Positions 9,819 through 18,490 of a stretch of DNA of 64,000 nucleotides are shown here, piece after piece. Position numbers and translations under genes: made by a program. Numbering within the stretch: position 1 is the stretch's first letter; every line of letters begins with the position of its first letter. The notes beneath the pieces are model-generated. The model made no database searches and was not told the origin of the DNA. It was given only the letters and a program-made list of their open reading frames with translations. Origin of the DNA: Bartonella rattimassiliensis 15908 (GTDB lineage: Bacteria; Pseudomonadota; Alphaproteobacteria; Rhizobiales; Rhizobiaceae); the NCBI RefSeq assembly GCF_000278215.1, contig NZ_JH725065.1, forward strand, positions 188,637-252,636. The letters are read 5' to 3'.

Positions 9819-10397
9819 ATGAATACACAAGATGTCATTGATATTTTTAAACAAGCAGATGCTATTCTAGAAGGACATTTTATTTTAACATCGGGGCGCC
9901 ATAGTGCGATTTATATGCAAAAGGCGAAAGTATTTATGCATGCTGATTTGACGGAAAAGTTATGTCGTGGATTGGCGGAAAAAATCAAAGAATCTATCGA
10001 GGAAAACATTGATTATGTTGTTGGTCCCGCAATTGGCGGTCTTATTCCTTCGTATGAGACTGCGCGTCACCTTGGTGTTCCTTCTCTTTGGGTAGAGCGC
10101 GTAAATGGCATCTTTGAATTGCGTCGTTTTGAAATCAAGAAGGGTGCACGGGTTATTATTGTCGAAGATATTGTGACAACAGGTCTTTCCATTCGTGAGA
10201 CCGTTGAGGCGCTTGTTGCAGCAAGAGCAGAGGTATTGGCTAGTGCATGTATCATTGATCGTTCTGGTGGTAAGGTCAATGTTGGGGTTCCATTGATTGC
10301 GCTTGCTGAATACGAGATAGCCTCTTATGCGAGTGATGCACTTCCAGCAGAGCTTTCTGTTCTTCCAGCGATTAAACCAGGCAGTCGAAATATTTAA
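9819..10397 (+). CDS. pyrE: Orotate phosphoribosyltransferase
   Basis: PyrE transfers PRPP ribose-phosphate to orotate to give OMP in pyrimidine synthesis. The 192-residue protein has the type I PRTase fold. The PRPP loop reads VIIVEDIVTTGLSI, and LTSGRHSAIYMQKAK and VGPAIGGLIPSYETAR are near the N-terminus. It follows the (p)ppGpp enzyme by 15 bp and is probably translated from the same transcript, with AAAGAAAG just upstream of the ATG. Confidence 0.94.
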   Translation: MNTQDVIDIFKQADAILEGHFILTSGRHSAIYMQKAKVFMHADLTEKLCRGLAEKIKESIEENIDYVVGPAIGGLIPSYETARHLGVPSLWVERVNGIFELRRFEIKKGARVIIVEDIVTTGLSIRETVEALVAARAEVLASACIIDRSGGKVNVGVPLIALAEYEIASYASDALPAELSVLPAIKPGSRNI

Positions 10398-10490
10398 TTG
10401 TCTTTCTATTTTTTTTGATGCAAAAGCTTAAAAAGATTAATTTAGATGATATAGATTATTTCATCTTTAAGCGATGTATATTGGAGTTAT

Positions 10491-11081
10491 ATGCTTTTTC
10501 GTCGTCGAGAACCAATAGATTTTGTAACGCGTATTCGACTTTGGTTATGGCCAAGTCGTTCATTTTCTCGTTCATTTTGCTACATATATAAACGTATTTT
10601 GCGTATATCAGCAACACCGCATGAAGTTGCATTAGGGGTTGCTGTTGGCATTTTTTTAGCTTGTTCCCCTTTCTTTGGGTTGCATATTATTTTGGCAATA
10701 TTTTTTTCTTGGCTTTTGCGTGCAAATTTTGCTGCCGCAATCATTGGTACGGTTTTTTCTAATCCACTCACATTTTTATTAATTGTAATGGCTGATTATA
10801 AAGTAGGGTATTTTTGTTTATCGTTTTTTAGCGATATCAATGAGATTTCTCTTTCTCAAATTCGTGCTCTGTTTAATGGTTTAACAGTGTCAAATTTTTC
10901 TCTTCTTTTTAAAGGTGCATGGGACACAATTATGAGACCTATGATTTTAGGTGGAACTCTTTTAGGTGTTGTTTTTGGTGGTTTGTCTTATGTAGGTGTT
11001 TATAGAGCAACGATTCGTTTTAAACATAAACGGTATCAAAAGATTATAAAAAAAAAGCGTTTAAAGAATCGTTCATCGTAG
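10491..11081 (+). CDS. DUF2062 membrane protein
   Basis: The 196-residue protein has a basic N-terminus and three or four hydrophobic segments. The DUF2062 hallmark is present: ATPHEVALGVAVGIFLAC followed by SPFFGLHIILAIFFSWLLRAN and FSNPLTF. The family function is not established. It is widespread in Proteobacteria, often alone or next to cell-envelope and lipid genes. The C-terminus is strongly basic (KHKRYQKIIKKKRLKNR). It lies between pyrE and acpS with small gaps, the order common in Rhizobiales. GGAG lies 7 bp before the ATG. Confidence 0.85.
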   Translation: MLFRRREPIDFVTRIRLWLWPSRSFSRSFCYIYKRILRISATPHEVALGVAVGIFLACSPFFGLHIILAIFFSWLLRANFAAAIIGTVFSNPLTFLLIVMADYKVGYFCLSFFSDINEISLSQIRALFNGLTVSNFSLLFKGAWDTIMRPMILGGTLLGVVFGGLSYVGVYRATIRFKHKRYQKIIKKKRLKNRSS

Positions 11082-11106
11082 GAAAGATCGGATGATATAA
11101 TATCTT

Positions 11107-11508
11107 ATGATTGTTGGTCTTGGAAATGATTTGGTTGATATACGACGTATCGAGAGAATGTTGGTTCGTTATGGTGAGCGTTTTATCCAACGTATTTTTA
11201 CGGATATCGAAAGGAATAGGTCTGAAAATCTCAAAAAAAGTTCTTCTTCTTATGCAAAAAGATTTGCTGCTAAAGAAGCATGTGTTAAAGCCTTAGGAAC
11301 GGGAATTGCCTGTGGTATCAATTGGAAAGACATGGGGGTTGTTAATCTGCCATCTGGTAAACCAGTAATGCAATTAACAAATCGTGCACAACTGCAACTT
11401 CAAAAGTTATTACCTCCTCATCATGATGCAGCTATCCACCTCAGCATAACAGATGATTTTCCTTGGGCTCAGGCCTTTATTATTATCGAAGCACTTCCAC
11501 GTGGATAG
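11107..11508 (+). CDS. acpS: Holo-[acyl-carrier-protein] synthase
   Basis: AcpS transfers 4'-phosphopantetheine from CoA to the acyl carrier protein; an acpP gene lies at 39.2 kb. The 133-residue protein shows [16 protein letters not shown] with the metal-binding Asp, and [16 protein letters not shown] with the catalytic Glu/Lys region. Both are diagnostic of the short AcpS-type phosphopantetheinyl transferases. Length is normal. It precedes lepB by 78 bp, a common rhizobial order (acpS-lepB-rnc-era-recO). Confidence 0.95.
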   Translation: MIVGLGNDLVDIRRIERMLVRYGERFIQRIFTDIERNRSENLKKSSSSYAKRFAAKEACVKALGTGIACGINWKDMGVVNLPSGKPVMQLTNRAQLQLQKLLPPHHDAAIHLSITDDFPWAQAFIIIEALPRG

Positions 11509-11586
11509 ATATTGTAAGAGATTGTGCTTTTGTTATTTGAATATTATGATGAAAAAAAGTTATATTTGTGATGAGAAGGCAATGCG

Positions 11587-12402
11587 ATGATAATCCCAAA
11601 AGATACAGTGCATACAAAAGAAAAAAAAGGTGGGATTCTTGAATTTATTTCTGTTTTAATTCAGGCTCTGCTTTTAGCAGCGTTTATCCGAACATTTTTG
11701 TTTCAGCCGTTTAGTATTCCTTCCGGTTCGATGCGTCCTACTTTATTGGTGGGAGATTATCTGTTTGTTTCTAAGTATGCATATGGGTATTCTCGTTTTT
11801 CCATCCCCTTTTCTCCTCCCATTTTTTCTGGACGCATTTGGGCATCTCAACCTCAACGTGGAGATGTGGTCGTTTTTCGTTTACCAAGTAATCCGAATAT
11901 TGATTATATAAAACGTGTTATTGGACTACCAGGTGATCGTATCCAAGTTCGTCAAAGTGTTCTTTATATTAATGGAGAGGCTGTTTCACGTCACTTTATG
12001 GGTAAGGTTAACAATTCTGATATAACAGAGGTTGATTATCCTGTTAAGGTTTATCTGGAAACACTGCCTAACGGTGTTAGATATGATACACTTGATTTAG
12101 ATTTCATTCCAAAAGTTGATGATACAAAAGTCTTTGAAGTTCCTCAAGGACATTATTTTGTGATGGGAGATAACCGTGACAATTCAGATGATAGTCGTTT
12201 AGATGTAGGCTATGTTCCAGAAGAAAATCTTATTGGCCGCGCGAGTGTAATTTTCTTTTCTATCAGTAATGGTTCAAGTGCTTGGAAGATTTGGCGCTGG
12301 CCATATGATGTGCGTTGGAGCCGTTTGTTTTCTGTCATAAATACGGTTCGTGTTTTACCGTTTATCAAGCAAGGAAACAACGATGAAATGTCTAATGATT
12401 GA
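11587..12402 (+). CDS. lepB: Signal peptidase I
   Basis: LepB removes signal peptides from exported proteins, presumably including the autotransporters at the right end. The 271-residue protein has one N-terminal transmembrane segment (about residues 19-38). The catalytic serine S48 is in SIPSGSMRPTL and the catalytic lysine K109 is in YIKRVIGLPGDR. The GDNRDNSDDSR box E motif follows. The C-terminus overlaps the start of rnc by 20 bp, indicating translational coupling. A GAGAAGGC site precedes the ATG. Confidence 0.96.
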   Translation: MIIPKDTVHTKEKKGGILEFISVLIQALLLAAFIRTFLFQPFSIPSGSMRPTLLVGDYLFVSKYAYGYSRFSIPFSPPIFSGRIWASQPQRGDVVVFRLPSNPNIDYIKRVIGLPGDRIQVRQSVLYINGEAVSRHFMGKVNNSDITEVDYPVKVYLETLPNGVRYDTLDLDFIPKVDDTKVFEVPQGHYFVMGDNRDNSDDSRLDVGYVPEENLIGRASVIFFSISNGSSAWKIWRWPYDVRWSRLFSVINTVRVLPFIKQGNNDEMSND

Positions 12403-13090
12403 TCAGCTTTTCAAGTTGACTGGGCATCGTTTTAAAGATGAAGAGAGATTGAAAAGGGCATTAACACACTCGAGTGTACAAGATTCAGAACAAGGGAATT
12501 ATGAACGATTAGAGTTTCTAGGGGATCGGGTTTTAGGACTTTTGATTGCAGAGATGTTGTATCAACTTTTCCCTCAGGCAAGTGAAGGTGAGTTATCAGT
12601 CCGTTTGAATCATCTGGTTAATGCGCAGACATGTGCTGAAATTGCACGCGAAATGAGGCTACCCGATATGATCCGTGTTGGTTTTGAGATGAAAAATTTC
12701 GAGGGGCGTCGACTCACTAATATGCATGCAGATGTTGTGGAAGCTTTGATTGCTGTAATGTATCTCGATGGAGGATTGGAAAGCGTTCGCCCTTTTATTC
12801 AAAGATATTGGCAAATTCGGGCAAAGAAAATGGATGCTGATCGACGTGATGCCAAGACAGAATTACAGGAATGGGCGCATATCCAAGGAAATGCACAACC
12901 ACATTATCAGGTTATAAAACGTTCAGGTCCAGATCACGATCCTGTTTTTATGGTAGAGGTTAGTATTTCAGGTTTTGCTTCAGAGATTGGACAGGGAAGC
13001 TCTAAACGGTGTGCCGAAAGAATGGCGGCTGAAAAGATTTTACGACGAGAGGGTGTATGGAAAACAGTGGGAAAAAATGATCATGAATAA
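12383..13090 (+). CDS. rnc: Ribonuclease III
   Basis: RNase III cleaves double-stranded RNA, including the rRNA precursor. The 235-residue protein has the catalytic signature ERLEFLGDRVLGL, the second acidic cluster around HADVVEALIAV, and a C-terminal double-stranded RNA-binding domain ending in GSSKRCAERMAAEKIL. I place the start at the ATG at 12383, preceded by AGGAAAC inside the lepB coding region. The GTG at 12350 would add 11 residues without a better site. The stop overlaps the beginning of era. Confidence 0.94.
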   Translation: MKCLMIDQLFKLTGHRFKDEERLKRALTHSSVQDSEQGNYERLEFLGDRVLGLLIAEMLYQLFPQASEGELSVRLNHLVNAQTCAEIAREMRLPDMIRVGFEMKNFEGRRLTNMHADVVEALIAVMYLDGGLESVRPFIQRYWQIRAKKMDADRRDAKTELQEWAHIQGNAQPHYQVIKRSGPDHDPVFMVEVSISGFASEIGQGSSKRCAERMAAEKILRREGVWKTVGKNDHE

Positions 13091-13982
13091 CGTAATGAAA
13101 ACGCGTTCTGGGTTTGTTGTGTTTATTGGGATGCCTAATGCTGGTAAATCAACATTGGTTAATCAATTGGTTGGAACAAAGATTTCAATTGTAACGCATA
13201 AGGTACAAACAACACGCACTTTAATTCGCGGTATTGTTATTCATGATAATGTGCAAATTGTGTTGGTCGATACACCAGGTGTTTTTCGCCCCCATAAACG
13301 GTTAGAATGTGCCATGGTATCTGCTGCTTGGGGAGGTACTAAGCGTGCTGATGTCTTGCTTGTTTTAATTGACGCTCAAAGTGGCCTTTCGGATGAAGTG
13401 TATATGATGTTAGATATTGTAAAGAATATGAAACAAGAAAAGATTCTTGTTCTTAATAAGATTGATACAATTGTTAAGTCATCTCTTTTAGCATTAACTA
13501 CTAAAGTAAATGAACGTGTGGAATTTGCGCAAACATTTATGATTTCTGCTCTAAACGGTTCTGGTTGCAAGGATTTGCTTCATGCACTCAGTGCAATGAT
13601 GCCGGAGGGGCCGTGGTATTATCCGGAGGATCAAGTTTCAGATATGCCTATGCGTCATCTTGCTGCTGAAATTACGCGTGAAAAACTTTTTCTTCGTCTT
13701 CATGATGAACTTCCTTATTCTTCAACAGTTGAAACAGAAAGCTGGGAAGAACGTTCAGATGGTTCTGTCAAAATTAATCAAGTTATTTATATTGAGCGTG
13801 AGAGTCAGAAGAAGATTGTTTTAGGAGCAAAAGGCGATACAATTAAAGCGATTGGTCAAGCAGCTCGCAAGGATCTCATGGAAATTATGAATCAAAAGGT
13901 TCATCTTTTTCTCTTTGTGAAAGTGCGTGATAATTGGGATAATGATCCAGAACGTTATCGCGAAATGGGATTGGATTTTTAA
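13077..13982 (+). CDS. era: GTPase Era
   Basis: Era binds GTP and the 3' end of 16S rRNA in small-subunit assembly. The 301-residue protein has G1 (GMPNAGKSTLVN), G2/G3 (VQTTRTLIRG, DTPGVF), G4 (NKID) and a C-terminal KH domain (KIVLGAKGDTIKAIGQAARK). Translation likely starts at ATG 13077 or the nearby in-frame ATG 13083, inside the last codons of rnc. The in-frame TTG at 12975 would put 34 unrelated residues before the domain. It belongs to the lepB-rnc-era-recO run. Confidence 0.94.
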   Translation: MIMNNVMKTRSGFVVFIGMPNAGKSTLVNQLVGTKISIVTHKVQTTRTLIRGIVIHDNVQIVLVDTPGVFRPHKRLECAMVSAAWGGTKRADVLLVLIDAQSGLSDEVYMMLDIVKNMKQEKILVLNKIDTIVKSSLLALTTKVNERVEFAQTFMISALNGSGCKDLLHALSAMMPEGPWYYPEDQVSDMPMRHLAAEITREKLFLRLHDELPYSSTVETESWEERSDGSVKINQVIYIERESQKKIVLGAKGDTIKAIGQAARKDLMEIMNQKVHLFLFVKVRDNWDNDPERYREMGLDF

Positions 13983-14012
13983 AAATAAGCTTTAAAAAAT
14001 AATTAAAATAAA

Positions 14013-14744
14013 ATGAAGTGGAAAGAACAAGGCTTTATTCTTGGTACACGCCAATATGGTGAGACAAGTGTTATTCTTGAGATTATGACACGTGAACGCG
14101 GTCGTTATATGGGAGTGGTAAAAGGGGGGCGTTCGCGGCGTATGGCAGCTCTTCTTCAACCTGGAAATTTTGTTGAGGCTGAATGGTGGGCACGTTTAGA
14201 AGAACATTTGGGACTTTTTCGGCTTGAAGCTCTTGATTTACATGCAGCACGATTAATCTGTTTACCAGGAGCACTTTATGTTTTGCAAGTGATCACTTTT
14301 CATTTACGGTCTCTTCCTGAGCGTGATCCCCATCCCGTTTTATATGATATTTTACACCTTTTTATGCAGAACTTTGAGGAACTATTTGTCAGTGCGGAAT
14401 TGCTGGTACGTTTTGAAATGCGGCTTCTTGAAGAACTTGGTTTTGGTCTTGATTTATCTTGTTGTGCTGCAACAGGTAGTCAGGAAAGGCTTCATTACGT
14501 ATCGCCAAAATCTGGACGGGCAGTTTGTAAAGAAGCAGGGGAACCTTGGAAAAAAAGGCTCCTCATTCTGCCACAATTTCTTGTGCAAAGAGCAATTCGT
14601 CCTACAGATTTTAGTGACATAATCAATGGTTTTATACTAACAGGCTTTTTTCTTATGCGTTATGTTTGGGAGCCACGAGATATAAGGCAGCCGTCAGTGC
14701 GTGTGAATTTTATAGAATTGTTTAAGCGTCGATTTGGTATGTAA
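14013..14744 (+). CDS. recO: DNA repair protein RecO
   Basis: RecO works with RecR and RecF to load RecA on single-stranded gaps. The 243-residue protein begins with the OB-fold segment (EQGFILGTRQYGETSVILEI, then GRYMGVVKGGRSRR). A helical region follows, and the Cys-containing stretch ending GRAVCKEAG. The order rnc-era-recO is highly conserved in Alphaproteobacteria and supports the assignment. The intergenic spacing after era is 30 bp. Confidence 0.92.
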   Translation: MKWKEQGFILGTRQYGETSVILEIMTRERGRYMGVVKGGRSRRMAALLQPGNFVEAEWWARLEEHLGLFRLEALDLHAARLICLPGALYVLQVITFHLRSLPERDPHPVLYDILHLFMQNFEELFVSAELLVRFEMRLLEELGFGLDLSCCAATGSQERLHYVSPKSGRAVCKEAGEPWKKRLLILPQFLVQRAIRPTDFSDIINGFILTGFFLMRYVWEPRDIRQPSVRVNFIELFKRRFGM

Positions 14745-14787
14745 GCGCTAATTTGTTCATCGGATAATAATTGATTAGAATAGAAAA

Positions 14788-15648
14788 ATGAAAATTTTAA
14801 AAACAGTTGCTGAAGTCCGCCGATATACTTCAGAGGAACGACATTTAGGTCTTTCGATTGGTTTTGTTCCAACAATGGGGGCGCTCCATGCTGGTCATCT
14901 TGCCTTAGTCCAGGGTGCAAGGGCAATGTGTGATCGCGTATTGGTATCTATTTTTGTCAATCCAAAGCAATTTGGACTTCATGAAGATTTTGCTCAATAT
15001 CCAAGAGATTTAAAAAGCGATTGTGCTTTATTAAAAAAAGCGGGTGTTGAATATGTTTTTGCTCCTTCTGTCGATGAAATGTGGCCATCGGGAAATGATA
15101 CAATTGTGCAAGTGGAAAAATTATCACGTATTTTGATAGGAAGATTACGTCCAGGGCACTTTTGTGGTGTAACAAGTGTTGTTGCTAAGCTTTTTAATAT
15201 TGTTCAGCCTGATAAAGCTTTTTTTGGAGAAAAGGATTTTCAACAAATTTTAATTATTCGGCGTATGGTTAAAGATTTAGCTTTTCCTGTTGAGATTGTT
15301 GGCGTTCCTATTTTACGTGAAGCAGATGGTGTTGCATATTCTTCCCGCAATCAGTTTTTATCCTCAGAAGATCGTAAAGCTGCCAAAATTATTCCTAAAA
15401 GTGGGAAGGCTGCTGAAAAACTTTACCATGAAGGTGAACGGTCTGTTGATAAGTTATGCAAAACTGTTCGTGATATTTTACAACAAGAAACACGTGCAAT
15501 CACTGAAGCAGTAGATTTACGGGATGCGGAAACCTTATGCGAGTTGAAAGGAATATTGACTAAATCTGCAGTTTTACTCCTTACTGTTCGCTTTGGTGAA
15601 GTAAGGCTTATTGATCAATATATATTGCAAGAAAAGGGCATAAAATGA
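14788..15648 (+). CDS. panC: Pantothenate synthetase
   Basis: PanC ligates pantoate and beta-alanine with ATP, the last step of pantothenate synthesis. The 286-residue protein has the HIGH-like motif in [11 protein letters not shown], the FVNPKQFG segment, FFGEKDFQQ and the SSRN loop in [12 protein letters not shown]. It overlaps panB by 4 bp (ATGA), indicating coupling. The region [16 protein letters not shown] is a little irregular compared with relatives, but no catalytic residue is missing. Confidence 0.94.
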   Translation: MKILKTVAEVRRYTSEERHLGLSIGFVPTMGALHAGHLALVQGARAMCDRVLVSIFVNPKQFGLHEDFAQYPRDLKSDCALLKKAGVEYVFAPSVDEMWPSGNDTIVQVEKLSRILIGRLRPGHFCGVTSVVAKLFNIVQPDKAFFGEKDFQQILIIRRMVKDLAFPVEIVGVPILREADGVAYSSRNQFLSSEDRKAAKIIPKSGKAAEKLYHEGERSVDKLCKTVRDILQQETRAITEAVDLRDAETLCELKGILTKSAVLLLTVRFGEVRLIDQYILQEKGIK

Positions 15649-16460
15649 TTGTGCATCAAACTGTTAAGCGTATAACATCTTCCGAAATATGCTCAAGAAA
15701 GGGACAACAGCCGATTGTTGCTTTAACAGCTTATCAAGTTTATACCGCACGGATTGCTGACCCCTATTGCGATATTCTTTTGGTTGGCGATAGTGTTGGT
15801 ATGATTGTATATGGGTTTGAGACAACGCTTCCTGTTAATTTAGATATGATGATCTTACACGGGAAGGCCGTGGTACGTGGGTCTCAAAAATCTCTTGTCG
15901 TTATTGATATGCCTTTTGGTTCTTATGAGGAAAGTCCAGAGCAAGCTTTTTTAAATGCATCACGTATTCTAGCCCAAACGGGGTGTGGGGCAGTTAAGCT
16001 TGAAGGTGGTGTTTATATAGCGGAAACAATAGATTTTTTATGTAAACGTGGTATTCCAGTGATGGGGCATATCGGTCTTACTCCCCAGGCGGTGAATCGT
16101 TTTGGTGGTTTCAAAACACAAGGACGTAAGGAGAGCGATTGGCAAAGAATTGAGGCAGATGGAGCAGCGATTGAAAAGGCAGGTGCTTTTGCTGTTGTTT
16201 TAGAAGGAATTGTCGAACCTTTAGCTGTAAAGCTTACAGAAAAGCTTTCTATTCCAACCATCGGGATAGGCGCCTCCAATCAGTGTGATGGACAAGTATT
16301 GGTGATGGAAGATATGTTGGGCTATGGTGCTCATGTGCCTAAATTTGTACGTCGTTATGGAGACTTTGAAAAAGCTATGGAAACTGCAATCAAAAACTAT
16401 GCAGATGATGTTATATCTCGTACTTTTCCAGCGGATAAGGAAGTTTATAAACTGAAATAA
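15645..16460 (+). CDS. panB: 3-methyl-2-oxobutanoate hydroxymethyltransferase
   Basis: PanB adds a hydroxymethyl group from methylene-tetrahydrofolate to ketoisovalerate to make ketopantoate. The 271-residue TIM-barrel protein shows [14 protein letters not shown], the metal site [28 protein letters not shown], the MGHIGLTPQ motif and [14 protein letters not shown]. It is translationally coupled to panC. Ketopantoate reductase (panE) is not in the window. Confidence 0.95.
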   Translation: MIVHQTVKRITSSEICSRKGQQPIVALTAYQVYTARIADPYCDILLVGDSVGMIVYGFETTLPVNLDMMILHGKAVVRGSQKSLVVIDMPFGSYEESPEQAFLNASRILAQTGCGAVKLEGGVYIAETIDFLCKRGIPVMGHIGLTPQAVNRFGGFKTQGRKESDWQRIEADGAAIEKAGAFAVVLEGIVEPLAVKLTEKLSIPTIGIGASNQCDGQVLVMEDMLGYGAHVPKFVRRYGDFEKAMETAIKNYADDVISRTFPADKEVYKLK

Positions 16461-16940
16461 ATTCTAGTTTAAGATGAAAGTTTTGAAAAGAGAGCATTTG
16501 TCTGTTTTTATAATGAAAGTGCATGATTTCATATATTTTTTATGTAATTTGAACGGTGATTTTTTTCATTTCTTTACTGATGGTAGTTCCCATTATATAA
16601 AACAGAATGTCATTGGGATGATAATTTATCTGCTTATTTAAAAGAAACATTTAGGTACCTAATTCCATTTGCGATGGTATGCCCGTGAATGGTATAACGG
16701 TAAAGTTTCCATAAAGTGTATAAAGCACTCCCATCTTTACGCTTCATAAAATAGCAAGTCGGCACCATCACACGTTTCTCCAACTTCTAATGTTGCTGAG
16801 GAGTTTGGCATTTGAAATGATGCATAAGAGGCATTTAAAGTCTTTTTTTATATAGTTTTTATTCCCATGGCACTCCCCACTTATGATGTGTAAGCAAAGT
16901 GACGATGCTGTAATGATAAGAAATAAACAATGCGAAGATT
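16461..16940. other. Gene-free region between panB and the HD hydrolase gene
   Basis: About 480 bp without a credible gene lie between two convergent genes. It contains repeat copy B on the minus strand (16728-16896). A 37-codon minus-strand frame ending near 16640 begins MKRKDGSALYTLWKLYRYTI; it is too short to name. The region looks like degraded sequence. Confidence 0.45.
16728..16896 (-). repeat. Degenerate interspersed repeat, copy B
   Basis: On the minus strand from 16896 the sequence reads TGCTTACACATCATAAGTGG, later CTCAGCAACAT and then TGTGATGGTGCCGACTTGCT with ATTTTATGAAG. Copy C at 20090 has TGCTTGCACATCACAAGTGG, GTCGCAACAT and TGTGATGGTGTCCGGCTTGT with ATTTTACAAG in the same order, spaced within a few bases. 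The homology is clear over about 165 bp, although neither copy keeps a long open frame across it. Confidence 0.55.
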
Positions 16941-17558
16941 CTATAATCTTTGGATATCCAAGTCATTAAAGCGAGTTAAAAATGCGTTTTCAATTTGTTG
17001 GGTAGAGTAGGGATGTAAGATAAGGTTATTGGGTGAAATGTTATTGGGAGAGCCAAAATAGCGAAGAGCTTCTTCTATGTTAAATCCAGCAAGCGTGATT
17101 GCTTCATAATATGCAGCGATACGGTCGGCCTGTTTGATTTTTTTTAAAAGTTTTTGAGAAAGATCAATGGAAAGAGAAAAGCGCATATGGATAGCATCTT
17201 GGATGCGTTTTTCGATGCGTTCATATTGTTTTCCTATCACAGCTTTAAAGGGGGAAATCATATCACCGATAACATATTCTGGTGCATCATGAAGCAGAGC
17301 ATAAAGACATTCATTGCTCTGCGATTGTGGGAAAAGTTTTTGAAATATTTGCTCAACCAAAATTGAATGTTGTGCCACAGAATAAGCATGCTCTCCTCGC
17401 GTTTGACCGTTCCAACGTGCCACGCGGGCAAGTCCATGAGCAATATCTTCAATTTCAATATCAAAAGGAGAAGGATTAAGAAGATCAAGTCTGCGTCCAG
17501 AAAGCATTCTTTGCCAAGCGCGTGCTTCTCCACTTTTTAATAGTTCAGCTTTAGCCAT
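16941..17558 (-). CDS. HD-domain hydrolase (YfbR-like)
   Basis: The 205-residue protein has an HD phosphohydrolase core. The first metal-binding histidines are in GEHAYSVAQHSILVEQ and the HD pair is in LLHDAPEYVIGDM. This resembles YfbR-type 5'-nucleotidases and related predicted nucleotide hydrolases; the substrate cannot be read from the sequence. The N-terminal WQRMLSGRRLDLLNPSP stretch is typical of the rhizobial members. It lies 9 bp downstream of ygfZ on the minus strand and is probably co-transcribed. Confidence 0.8.
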   Translation of the reverse strand: MAKAELLKSGEARAWQRMLSGRRLDLLNPSPFDIEIEDIAHGLARVARWNGQTRGEHAYSVAQHSILVEQIFQKLFPQSQSNECLYALLHDAPEYVIGDMISPFKAVIGKQYERIEKRIQDAIHMRFSLSIDLSQKLLKKIKQADRIAAYYEAITLAGFNIEEALRYFGSPNNISPNNLILHPYSTQQIENAFLTRFNDLDIQRL

Positions 17559-17567
17559 AAGTATTTT

Positions 17568-18425
17568 CTATAGTATTTTTTCAGGAAAGGTAAAGTTCAT
17601 ATTTTCAGCAATATGTATGGTGACAGGAATATTTTTTACAGTAAAGAGAATGTTATGATCCATAGCATCTTTAACGTGGTCAATACGCATTAGAGCAAGA
17701 GCTTCATTTGTAACACATGTTCCCAAATGGCCAAGCACTTTTGTTCCAGCTTCAATATTCGATTGAGGGATTAATTCACCTTGGCTTTTTATAATCAAAA
17801 TACGGCGACGTGCGGCACGGCGATGGTGCATACGTGAGACAATTTCTTGTCCAATATAACACCCTTTGTTGAATGCAAGTCCATTGATTTGATCGTAATT
17901 AATATCATGAGGGAAGACTTTTCCGATTTCATAATCTTGACCACTTTCTGCAATTGCATAACGGATACGCAACTGATTCCACATGTCATTATATTCTGAA
18001 GCTAAAAAAGGCATTTTACCATAGATTCGTATTATTTTTTCTTGTTGTGGGAAACGCTTATCAACAAAACTTGAATCAAAATTTAAAGTATCTGTTTTAT
18101 TATTCCAAGATACTGTAACAAGCTTTTGAAATGGTTGTATAATTTCTATTTTTTTACGCAGTTTATAGAGCAACAGACGCTTATAGAGCGTATCTGCTAA
18201 AGACATGGTAATATCAATCAGATAACCATCTTCTTTTTTTCCGATAAGAAAATCAGCAAGAATCTTTCCTTGTGGGGATAAAAGAGCTCCAGGGAACATT
18301 TCTTGTGGGCTGATTTTTTTTACATCTGTTGTGATCAGAGATTGCAGAAAATCTGTTGCTTCTTCACCTGTAATTTTAATAATTGCGCGGTTTTTTAAGC
18401 AAATGGCATTTTGTTTTTCAATCAT
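17568..18425 (-). CDS. ygfZ: Folate-binding protein YgfZ (GcvT-like, Fe-S cluster repair/assembly)
   Basis: YgfZ/IBA57 family proteins use folate to support maintenance of certain Fe-S enzymes. The 285-residue protein has the GcvT-like fold. The family signature is present as KGCYIGQEIVSRMHHR, with the conserved cysteine in KGCY. The start is taken at ATG 18425, preceded by AAAGGC; an in-frame TTG at 18446 would add seven residues. It is divergent from the dihydroorotase gene by 65 bp and is followed closely by the HD hydrolase gene. Confidence 0.9.
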   Translation of the reverse strand: MIEKQNAICLKNRAIIKITGEEATDFLQSLITTDVKKISPQEMFPGALLSPQGKILADFLIGKKEDGYLIDITMSLADTLYKRLLLYKLRKKIEIIQPFQKLVTVSWNNKTDTLNFDSSFVDKRFPQQEKIIRIYGKMPFLASEYNDMWNQLRIRYAIAESGQDYEIGKVFPHDINYDQINGLAFNKGCYIGQEIVSRMHHRRAARRRILIIKSQGELIPQSNIEAGTKVLGHLGTCVTNEALALMRIDHVKDAMDHNILFTVKNIPVTIHIAENMNFTFPEKIL

Positions 18426-18490
18426 GGTTCTTGCCTTTCTGCTCAAAGTTACATAATCGAGAAGTGAGTAGTATGTAAGGAGCGTGGGCT

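Noticed and set aside
12350-12382. Extended N-terminus of RNase III from a GTG start
   Set aside because: The ATG at 12383 has a good ribosome binding site and gives the normal family length; the extra residues lie in the lepB coding region in another frame.
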